Shown piece by piece: positions 11,179 through 21,436 of a DNA stretch of 33,153 nt. The translations under genes and the position numbers were made by a program. The notes below the pieces were generated by a model. That model searched no databases. It was not told the origin of the DNA and saw nothing but the letters and a program-made list of their open reading frames with translations. This stretch comes from Porogramme epimiltina. Its lineage: Eukaryota; Basidiomycota; Agaricomycetes; Polyporales; Polyporaceae. Each line of letters begins with the position of its first letter. Positions within the stretch are counted from its first letter, which is position 1. The stretch covers positions 1 to 33,153 of the forward strand of contig FTLJ01000188.1 in assembly GCA_900155495.1 (NCBI GenBank), given 5' to 3'.

Positions 11179-12835
11179 TTAGTGATGGGTCGACTTTTTC
11201 GCGTTCTGCAGCGCTTGCCGCCACGCGCGGGCGGCGGCGCCCGGTCTCCGGAGGGAGATGAGGAGGTGGATCATGGTCGTGAGCAGCGCGACGCTCCCCG
11301 CCTGGTGCGCGGCAGCGAGGGGGATCGGGACGAGGTAGAGGAGGGTCGAGATGCCGAGGAGGACTTGGACGTTGGCCATCGCGAAGGCGGACGTCGCCAT
11401 CCGCCTCGTTAGGGGCGGCAGGGCAGCGCGAAGCACGGGGTTATACCGGGTCGTTGCCCACAAAGCAGCCGTAGCGACGTAGGTAGTGATGGCCTGCACG
11501 GGGTTAGTAAGGGTTCGCTGGTGTTTGACGTCATTCCACGCACCAGACAACGATGGTCGAACTGCACGGTGGTAGGGTTCTCAAAGATGCTGCGCCACCA
11601 TAGGTCTGACCGGTCCGAGTTCTTCGCATATGCCGGATCGAACAGCTCGTCCGCAGGGGGTGCGAGCCGGCCGCCCATTAGCGGGAACTCGTTGTATAGA
11701 AGCCCTGCGTCGAGACCGGCGACGAAAGCCCCTAGAAGACGAACAGCGTCAGAGTGCTCCGGCGACGCGTGCAATCGAAGGAACGTACCGGACAAGGCCG
11801 TCAAGAACACGAGCGCGGTGAGGCCCTTGGCGTTGCGCGCGAACCGGCGTACGTTCGGGTTAGCGAGCACCTCCTGCCAGCGCGCGCCCTCCGCGGTGAA
11901 GCCTGCCCACGTCCCGCGGTGCGCGTACCGCCAGTCCATGAGCGCGGCGAGACCGGTGCCGAACATCCCGGCGTAGAGGACGAACGCGGTGCCGAGGTGC
12001 GCGGCGAGCCGGTACTGCGAGACGCGGGGCACGGCGCCGGGCGTGTCCATGAGCGAGTCCTCGAGGCCGGACTTGACCATGTACCAGCCGAGCGCGCCCT
12101 GCGCGCCGATGAGGAGCGCCATGCCGAAGAGGTTGCGCGGGAGCGTCGCGGTGAGGCGCTTGCGGAGGGCGAAGTAGGCGAGGGGGACGACGAAGCCGAT
12201 GCCGATGATGCGACCGAGGACGCGGTGGCCCCATTCCATGTAGAAGATGTTCTTGAACTCCTCCAAGGTGAAGGTGTGGTTGAGCCTATAACAGCGTCCG
12301 CGTGAGTCTGTAGGAAGGGAAAGATGGACTGGCACGGAACGTACAACTTGAATTCCGGAGTAGCCTTGTATTTGTTAAATTCCTCCTCCCAATCCGCCCG
12401 AGTGAGCGGAGGGAGCATGCCTGCGATGGGCCGCCATTCCGTGATGCTGAGTCCGGACTCCGTCAAGCGAGTAACACCCCCAACGACGATGACAGCAAAG
12501 ACGAGCACGGCAGAGCCAAGAAGCCAACCTCCGACCGCTGGGGGAGAGAGCACTGGGAGCTGACTTGCGGGCACCTCTGCGGCATTTGACGAAAAGTATC
12601 GCGAGTCGAATGCACGGCGCGGTGAAGCACCGCGGAAGGCGAGGGTCCGGTTGGGGCTCCAGAAACCAGGCTTGAGGGAGCCGTGGAACCACGGCGCTGT
12701 GCTTGCGCGCGAGAGCGAGGACACGGAGGGCTTGAGGGGTGTCTGGTGGAGGAAGCGGAGGGCTCCCTGACGCGGCAGGTTTGCGAGAGTGCGGCACTCG
12801 AGGGCGACGCCCCGGGCGCACAGTCCGGCGAACAT
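11179..12835 (-). CDS. COX15: Heme A synthase, mitochondrial inner membrane
   Basis: Converts heme O to heme A for cytochrome c oxidase. Exons 12835-12345, 12285-11544 and 11493-11179 join in phase to give 515 residues. Residues 1-90 are basic, hydroxylated and poor in acidic residues, as in a mitochondrial presequence. The first membrane segment ([19 protein letters not shown]) is followed by the family hallmark [16 protein letters not shown]. Further conserved parts are [16 protein letters not shown], containing a heme-ligand histidine, [30 protein letters not shown] (spanning the last junction) and [12 protein letters not shown] near the end, consistent with the eight-helix fold. It diverges from a mitochondrial BolA gene starting 254 bp away. 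It converges on PSMA1 with 254 bp between stops. Confidence 0.96.
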
Positions 12836-13088
12836 AGTGTCCTCTGGAGGGGCCTACTGGAGATGCAGCCGGAGATGGGAGGGCGTGGGCGGGATCGGTG
12901 TCAGAGCGTATACATGGGCGGGAGGGAGGTCGAGACAGGGGAGGACGCTCGTCGCTCGGGTGGCCCGGCCCCGGGACGCGCATGGCGGGCTGGGTCTCGG
13001 CAGGACGCGATGACAGAATGCGCGCCTCGGAACGTGCACATCCTCGGGCGTGTTCCAGCTGCGTTCTAGGTTCTCTCTCCTCATCAAT
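12836..13088. promoter_or_regulatory. Short bidirectional promoter shared by COX15 and BOLA3
   Basis: Only 253 bp separate the two outward-facing start codons at 12835 and 13089. Both products go to mitochondria: one makes heme A, the other serves Fe-S cluster delivery. The interval is GC-rich with several GGGCGG/GGGAGG-like blocks and no clear TATA or CCAAT box. A pyrimidine-rich tract (TTCTCTCTCCTCATC) sits just before the BOLA3 start, a common arrangement around fungal transcription starts. Co-regulation is inferred from layout and function. Confidence 0.55.
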
Positions 13089-13531
13089 ATGCTCTCCCTC
13101 GCCCTCGCACGACGAATAGCCAGGCCTCCATTGGCTGGCGCCGCCTTCGCCCGGTGGTACGCAGCCACGCAGGCCAAGTTCTCCACCGACGGCGAGCGCG
13201 TCATCCACCAGAAGCTCACAGAGAAGTTCACTCCGTCTGAGCTTCATGTAGAGGATGTTTCTGGTGAGCCTCTGCGCGTCCGCAAGCATTGCTTCAGACA
13301 CTTAATGGACGTATGCACGCAGGTGGATGTGGCACATTCTACAATATCATCATCGCGAGCGAGCACTTTAAGGGCCTATCCCTAGTGAAGCAGCAGCGGT
13401 TAGTAAACCAAACCTTGAAAGAGGAGATTCAGGGTATCCATGGTCTCCAGGTACGTCTCTTTCCATTGCCGCACATGCATTCGTCTGACCTATATGTCGC
13501 CCCGCAGCTCAAAACTATTGCCCCCAAGTAG
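13089..13531 (+). CDS. BOLA3: BolA-like protein 3, mitochondrial Fe-S cluster factor
   Basis: Helps deliver 4Fe-4S clusters to mitochondrial client enzymes together with a monothiol glutaredoxin and NFU1. Exons 13089-13263, 13323-13450 and 13508-13531 join to 108 residues. The first 30 residues (MLSLALARRIARPP...) form a basic amphipathic mitochondrial presequence. The BolA domain follows: ERVIHQKLTEKFTPSELHVEDVSGGCGTFYNI, with the cysteine of the GGCG motif that distinguishes BOLA3 from BOLA1. It then has the family's C-terminal part FKGLSLVKQQRLVNQTLKEE and IHGLQLKTIAPK. The GGCG codons span the first intron, which confirms that junction. Length matches the family (about 105-110). The yeast counterpart is Bol3/Aim1. 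Confidence 0.95.
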
Positions 13532-13751
13532 ACCGACACGGGCTGACGAATCCGCTCAGAGACTCGCGCCGTACGTTATCGCAAAGCATTTACCCCATGG
13601 ATTGACGCATAATCTGTACACAAGCATACCTCCAACCTATAGAGCGAGCAGAGTTTGTTTGATACAGCAGTGGCACGGGTGGCGGCCCACGTATTATCCT
13701 AAGTATACAGAGCTATTAAATAATAAATCCCAACTCGTCTACGCGAGGACG

Positions 13752-15051
13752 TCAGTCGTCTCGTTTCAAGAACGCGTCCAGCTCAGCGTCAAGGTCCGCC
13801 TGAGTAAGTCTCGGCCGAGGTTGCCTATGGCCCCGTGTCCTATCCCTATTCCCTCTTCCTCCCCCAGAGCGGGGTTCTGCAGGCCCATCGTCTCGCTCCT
13901 GTCTATCTCCACCCCTACGCCCTCGAGCCCGCCGCGGAAGCGGGGCCGTCACCCGATCCTCCAGCTCCACCGGATGCGCACGTATATCCGACGTACGGTC
14001 GAGCAGCGTCTTCCCGTCCCTCCCAATGTAGTCTGAGCGCATCCTAGACATGGGCTCCGGGTCCGGCGCGTCGTCTCCCGCGATGAACTTGTCAAGCTCA
14101 GCGTCGAGCTTCGCGCGCTCCATCGCCTCGTCCGCGTCGGCAGGCTCGCCGCGGCGCCGCTTCACGAGGGGGCCCACGGGGCCGTCGTCGAGCAGCTTGC
14201 CGGCGGTGTCGCCGTATGTCTTGTAGAACTGGCTCTCCTCGCGCGCGCCGCGCTTCTTGACGTCGTCGGCGCGCGCCCAGCGCATGCGCAGGATCCCGCG
14301 CAGCCCGTCGCTTTCGCCGCCCGCGCGGCCCAGCGTCGCATTGATTCGCGCTTCTGCGGGCCAGATGGGCACGGGGATCGGCTTGGCGGTCACGGTGCCG
14401 TCGTCGCGCGAGGGCTCCTCGGCGAGCGACTTTTGGAGGACGCGGAAGGCAGAGCGCGCGTCGGCCGTCGACTCGAAGACGAGCACGCAGGTCGTGTCGT
14501 CGACCCATTCGAGCCCGAGGAGGTTGGCGTCGAAGTGCGTCACGTATGCGAAGATGCCGGAGGTGGGGAGGAAGGAGATGGGGCTGCCTTTGAGGAGGAT
14601 CGCGTTGTCTCTGTTTTGAGAGTCTGCAGTTCGGGGTGAGGATTGCCGCGACGCTGCCAAACACTGTGTAAGGGCGTACCTCCTTCGTTCATGTCTATGT
14701 CATGCGAGTCATCCTCGTCATCGCGTTTGCGCTGAGAACACAAACACGGGGTGTAGAGTCGCGGCCAAGAAGTCGCAGAACCAAGGTTGCGGAAGAGGGA
14801 ACAGACGAGGTAGCTCCCACATTAGGCCCCTAGTCCTGCCCGTCGTATACATTCTGCCAGCGCACCTTTCCGCCCCTCGATTTGGACGCATCGGAAAGTA
14901 AGTAAACCTTCGTGGTGCCAATACGATCAGCTAGAGAGCGACCGCTAGTGCTAGTTTCAGGTGCTGAGGCTTGGCCACCTTCTGGGAGGTGAACATCGTC
15001 GTAAGGGAGGGATGTGGGTTCGACGGACAGGTAGTCGGAGGCGGGATCCAT
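13752..15051 (-). CDS. NCBP3: Nuclear cap-binding protein subunit 3-like protein
   Basis: Likely binds capped RNA and links it to mRNA export factors in the nucleus. Exons 15051-14866, 14731-14680 and 14623-13752 give 369 residues with consistent phase. The N-terminal exon ends in ADRIGTTKVYLLSDASKSR and the second adds a basic-acidic patch (KRKRDDEDDSHDIDMNEG). The core resembles the NCBP3 RRM-like fold: LGLEWVDDTTCVLVFES, then an Arg/Lys-rich loop with LRMRWARADDVKKRGAREES and QFYKTYGD, the family's most typical segment. The C-terminus is RGG/RS-rich and carries two LDAELD repeats (LDAELDKF, LDAELDAFL), similar to short motifs in export adaptors such as CHTOP. Family membership rests on motif resemblance rather than a search. 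It diverges from KRR1 across 206 bp. Confidence 0.75.
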
Positions 15052-15257
15052 GAAAGTGGTGAGGGCAAGACGAGACTGTATCCGGCTGGACTTGAGCCAC
15101 TTCGTCCGACCGTCATTGTGATGGGCGTCTGAGAAGGTGGGCGCCTATGCAACTCCGGTTTTCCTGGCTTGGAGGGTTCTCACTCCTATCCACTTCTTTC
15201 TACCTCCAGCTCTGCTTTTCGGGATTTCGTCTGTCACTGCTTTTCTTGATATCAGAT
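15052..15257. promoter_or_regulatory. Bidirectional promoter of the NCBP3-like gene and KRR1
   Basis: The two start codons (15051 minus, 15258 plus) are 206 bp apart and point outward, so both promoters must lie here. The plus-strand side ends in a pyrimidine-rich stretch (TTTCTACCTCCAGCTC at about 15206-15221) before the KRR1 start. No TATA box is evident. Both products act in nuclear RNA metabolism. Confidence 0.5.
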
Positions 15258-16840
<1,583 letters not shown>

Positions 16841-17190
16841 TTTCGCTGGGAATGCGTCCCTGGCGTTGCTTTTGTTTCTATTGTAGTACACTCTCCTTTT
16901 TGTCTTCTACGCCAGCATGCGCATTAGGACTACTGTTCAGATTGTTGGCCGTGTAAGAATTGAGCGTGCAAGCAAGGACCCCCCTTAAATACGAGACGGG
17001 CCGTCGTCGGCGTTATTTTCGACATTGACCGTGACTAGGGGCGGTCACGGCCGTGGACGCGACCTTGCCTTCTCAGCCTACCACGTCCAACACAAAATTC
17101 CTCCCTACTCTATTCCCTCATATTGCCCATCCATCCGACGTGCACTCTGATCACTTATATCCTCAATAACTTCTCGGTAGACTCTTTGCA
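16841..17190. other. Intergenic region between KRR1 and the Gln/RGG-rich gene
   Basis: This 350-bp interval holds the KRR1 3' UTR and the promoter of the next plus-strand gene. The part after 16870 is rich in T and C, fitting a fungal 3' end. Around 17020-17060 there is a G/C-rich block with CGGTCACGG/CCGTGACT-like elements near the likely promoter. No coding exon or RNA gene is supported. Confidence 0.45.
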
Positions 17191-20100
17191 ATGAACAAGA
17201 ACCCTTTCGCGACGCCCGCCTACGCCGCTCAGCAGCCCCCTCTCCCCCCTGGTCCCCCTCCACCTCAGCCAACGCAGCCGGATTACTCTGCCTACTGGGC
17301 AGCCGCCGCCGCCGCTCAACAGGCTCAACATGGTGCTGCAACCGCGTACGCTGCGCAATGGGCCGCGTCACAAACGCAGCAGGCTGCCGCTGCAGCTACT
17401 GCCCGTCCCGCTGACCAGGCTCAGCTGTATGCAAACTATGGCTATGGTGCAAACTGGCAGCAACAGCAACAGCGAGCTGCAGCGCAACCCACACACTACC
17501 AGCCACCACCTCCCGTCGCACAACCTCCCCCTCCTCCCCCCCAGCAGACGCCTCAGTACAGTCCCTACCAGCCTCAGGCAGGCGCGTACCAGCAACCATA
17601 CGTGCCGCAACCTGTTGCTCAGGCCGCCCCTCAAGCTGTCCTGTCGATCCCATACCAGCAGCCAGCACCCCCTCAGCCTTTCCAACAAGCCCAGCAGTTT
17701 GCTCCCCAGCAGCAACAGCAACATCGCCAGAATCGCCCCCCAAATGCGCACCACACATCGCCCCAGCAGTTCCCTCCGGCGAAACGCCAGCGGTTCGATA
17801 GTCCGAACCAGCTTCGCGGCCCGCCGCCGCCGCCTCCCCAGTTCCCTCCGCCTCCCCCTCCAATGCAGCAACAAGGCGGGTACGGCCAAGGCCCCCCACC
17901 AGGGCAGTTTGTAAGAGGCGGCGGACCGCAGCAGGGCAATCGTGGCGGGTACAACAATAGTACTCGTGGCGGGAACATGATGAATCGCGGTCGAGGAGGG
18001 TCTATGATGAACCGGGGGACGAATCGCGGACGCGGTGGCGGGAGTTACAATAACATGGGCGGGCGGGGTGGTAACCAAAACGGCGGCAGCTTCCGCGGCC
18101 AAAGTTCCAACCGTGGCGGCTTCCAGCAGCGCGACAACCGACGCGGTGGCTCGTTCACCAACCAAGGCTACGGTCAGCAGCAGCAGCAGCAGCAGCAGCA
18201 CCAACAGCACTACCAGCAGCAAGGCAGCTACCACAACCACCACCAGAACCAAGGCCAAGGCCAAGGCCAAAGCCACCAGTCGTTCCGCGGTCGCGGTCAA
18301 GGCTACCAGCATTCCAACCGGGGGAGCCGGCACGACGCCGGTTCCGCGAGTGGCCGCGACACCCTCAGTAGTACCGGGAGTTTCTCAGGTGGTAAGAGGG
18401 ATGAGAACAAGAGGACTCTCACAGACTTTAAGATCGTTGGGCTCAAGATCCCTGACCTCGGATGGGTCTGGGGTTCGGTACCCGAGACCGCTGATCCTGT
18501 GGTCAAGGAAGAGGCCAAACCTGCTGTTGTTCCTCCTGACGCGCCCGAAGTCGTCCCGCCAGTCGATGGGACTGCTCCCGCTAATGCGGACGGACCCAAC
18601 ACTGGTGTGGACGCCGCGGCTGCTGCTGCTGTGGCTACGGTTGCTGCTCCTGACGCGTCGGCTGTGAAGGCAGAGCTCGAGGCTCTCATCCCCCCGCCCC
18701 CGTCGCGGGTGCGGATGTACTTCCACACGCCCGTGACTCCTGATGACGCGCATCCCATTTCTCAGGCGAGCTATGCCGCCGCGCAGCCCAATGCGCGCAA
18801 AGGGAAGCGCAAGAAGCTGGAGGATGATGATGGTGACTACGAGGACGGCCGGGGTGCTCCTCCGCCCCCGCCTGGGATGGATGGCACGGATTATGATGGA
18901 GCTGGGCGAGACAGCGTTGCTCCAAGCGTCGCCGAGACCGCGAGCGAGGGCGATTGGTTGATGGCCGCCATTAACGAAGATGATGGCGACGGTGGGGAGC
19001 ATTTGCATGTCAGCGAAGTGGAACACTTCCTGGATCATGGGGATGGTGACGGGGACTATGGTAAGCGTCCGTCCATTGCTGGGATTGCGCACGTGTGGAG
19101 GGGGCCCGTCCACACACCTCGTTCGCACCACTGATTTGGCTCTTTTCTTCGAAGGCAATGAGTATATGCAAGGAGATGGGCACGACGGTGACGCCACGAT
19201 GGGCGACGAGGATGCGCAGGGCTCCGATGTGGGCCCCGAGGACGAGCATTACCAGAGCATTCATGCTGATGGACTTCATGACCCCGCCGAACCTCCCCAT
19301 CCTCCGGTTAATGGCCACGGCCTTGCAGACCCGTCTTCGGGCTCTCAGGAGCCATCTGAAGACAACGCTGTCCCGGTCATCTCACAAGGGGATTCAAACG
19401 TGCATTCGCAGGAAACACTCTCTTCTACTCCCCCTCTCCATGCCTCTCAAGAGCCTGCGCCTCCAGTGGACCCCGTTGTTACGGCGCCCGCTGAAGCTCC
19501 CGTGGAGAGTACGCAGCCTGCTGCTCCAGATTCTCAGACTCTTTCTGTTCTTCCCCGCAAGCCTTTGCAGGCTACGGACTCTCTTGCGTCCACTGTTCCG
19601 GACCTTAACCAGGAGCAGGCCGAGGCCTCTCCTTATGCTTCCACAGTCATCGATGGTGAACCGATTCAGGAACACGAAGACGAGCCCACACAACCCGCGA
19701 CGCAATACATGGATGAGCTTCCATTGCCGTCCGAGAATGCGGACCCTGCCGCCGCCACCAACAACCTCCTTGGAGAGAAAATCCCGTCTGCGAACCGGCT
19801 GTCAGTGTCGTATGCCGGTGCCACAAGACGTCTCGTCATCGACGCGGAGGCAGTCCCGAAGCTGAAGGTGTTCCGCAGCGAAGGACGCATTGAAGTCACC
19901 GTTTCGTTGACGGCCGACGAGCGCGGTGGTTTTAAGGGTATCGCGGTGAGCGCAAGTTGTCTTACTCTACTGCGCGTTTGTCATTGCTTACGGTCCGAAC
20001 CTTTTAGATGGAGGGATGCTCTGAAGAAAGCACTTACATCTCCCTGGAGTTGTCACAACAGCTCGAGACCGACCCCACTGTCCCTCCTCTCTGGAAAGCC

Positions 20101-20797
20101 AACATTCCATCGGATGTCACACTCGTCCTTTATCTTGACAAGGAGAAGCCGCTATCAGAGCCCCGTTGGGTCAAGACAGGCGATGTGCAGGAGTGGCTAC
20201 GGAGTATGTTTGGCCGCATGTTCTGGGTCGCTGGAGATGCCGCAGATGGTTGGGAAAGAAGAGTCGATGTCGTTGACCCCGATCCGGTAAGTCATAATAC
20301 CTTACTCGCCATACCTTCCTGCTGACCGTTCACGCTCGCAGGCCCCGACCATCTTTACCGTCCTCGAGTCATGGGCTGCCAACTCGAACGTCGGTCAGCC
20401 GACAGAGCGTCAGCGCTTCCTGCGTACTCATATGGTCGAGACGGACAACATACTTGAAATCCTCCTTCGGCTCGTGCGCGGCGAGCGCTCGACATTCACA
20501 CAGAACGCCCCGCTCGCCCCACCCTCGGTCTCGGGCCCTCTCCTATCCGCCATCTCACCTGGGTCCGCTCACGGTGCTCAGCAGACACATGTCTCGCTCG
20601 CTGTGCTCGCCATCTTCCGCCTCACGGTAGACTACGCTAAAAAGGCCACAGGCGACAAGGGCAAGGCAGATGTCGAAGAGCGCGTTGGCGAGATCATCCG
20701 CTGCCTACCGTCGCACCTCATCTACAAGAGTCTCGACGGCATCTTCAAGGAATGGCGTGTCGAGAAGAAGGGCGGGCGGCCATCTACTGGTTCCTGA
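17191..20797 (+). CDS. Large Gln/Pro/RGG-rich protein with a conserved-looking C-terminal half (1131 aa), function unknown
   Basis: I do not recognise this protein. Exons 17191-19060, 19155-19945, 20008-20286 and 20342-20797 join in phase. Residues 1-215 are Ala/Gln/Pro/Tyr-rich (PLPPGPPPPQP, QQQQRAAAQ) and prion-like. Residues about 240-390 are RGG/Gly/Asn-rich (NRGRGG, GNRGG) with an eight-residue Gln run, as in RNA-binding or condensate-forming proteins. After a conserved-looking patch (TDFKIVGLKIPDLGWVWG) comes an acidic, Pro-rich linker. The C-terminal 300 residues look folded: LSVSYAGATRRLVIDAEAVPKLKVF, SYISLELSQQL-like strands, WLRSMFGRMFWVAGDAADGWERRV and a helical end (VLAIFRLTVDYAKK, SHLIYKSLDGIFKEW). 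No catalytic motif is visible. An RNA- or chromatin-associated scaffold is a guess from composition. Confidence 0.8.
18175..18198 (+). repeat. CAG trinucleotide run (8 units) coding for polyglutamine
   Basis: Eight uninterrupted CAG codons encode Gln 329-336 of the 1131-residue protein, followed by CAC and further mixed CAG/CAA/CAC codons. A short GGCCAA hexanucleotide repeat follows at about 18253-18270. Such pure runs are prone to length change, so this site may vary between strains. Confidence 0.85.
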
Positions 20798-21436
20798 TGG
20801 ATTAAGACGATATGCACGGCTCGAACGTTGATGTTTGTCTGTAGTCGTCTTTCTTGTACCTTGTCCTAGTTTCCGAGCTTAAGCCAAAAAAGCCTCAACT
20901 CCTCGCCCCATGTGCCTTAACTGTCCCAGATACATACCTCTATGAGGTCTGATAGGGGATCCACGCCCACCTGGAGGCAATCCGCATCTGCACGGGTAAT
21001 TCAATTTCACTGCGCAAGCTGTATTAGTGAGAGTATGGAAGTCAAATAAATTATCTCAATTCGCACTTGATATGTATACGTGCTTTTTTGGTCGCGATCT
21101 AGACTATTCCATGTTCAATCCATCTAGAGACTGTGGCAGTTTTGTGAACAGAGTTGTTTGCAGAGCAAACACCTGGCATTCGGACGAGGGAACGTCGCAG
21201 CTTCTCTCATATTTTCGTCATGGCATAACGTAAGATAAGATCAAACAGCAGACTGAGCGGTGAAGTTGACATTACAAGCCGACACGATATCTAGACCCGG
21301 CACATAAAGAAAAGGACAAGAGTGCCAACCGCGAGTGTTGCGGATGGCTCGCTGGAACCAGGGACGACACGACTGGACATAAACCAAACACCACTCTCAT
21401 GAACCTTCTCCCTACCCTTCAGCCCTTCTATCCACA
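20798..21436. other. Intergenic region between two convergent 3' ends
   Basis: This 639-bp interval follows the stop of the Gln/RGG-rich gene (plus) and the stop of the permease gene (minus). It is less GC-rich than its surroundings, especially around 21000-21300, as expected for 3' UTR and terminator sequence. No reading frame, RNA fold or repeat stands out. Confidence 0.5.

Noticed and set aside
17368..18333. 321-codon Leu/Val-rich open frame antisense to the Gln/RGG-rich gene
   Set aside because: Its Leu/Val runs are the reverse complement of Gln, Asn and Gly codon repeats, so it looks like a false membrane protein.
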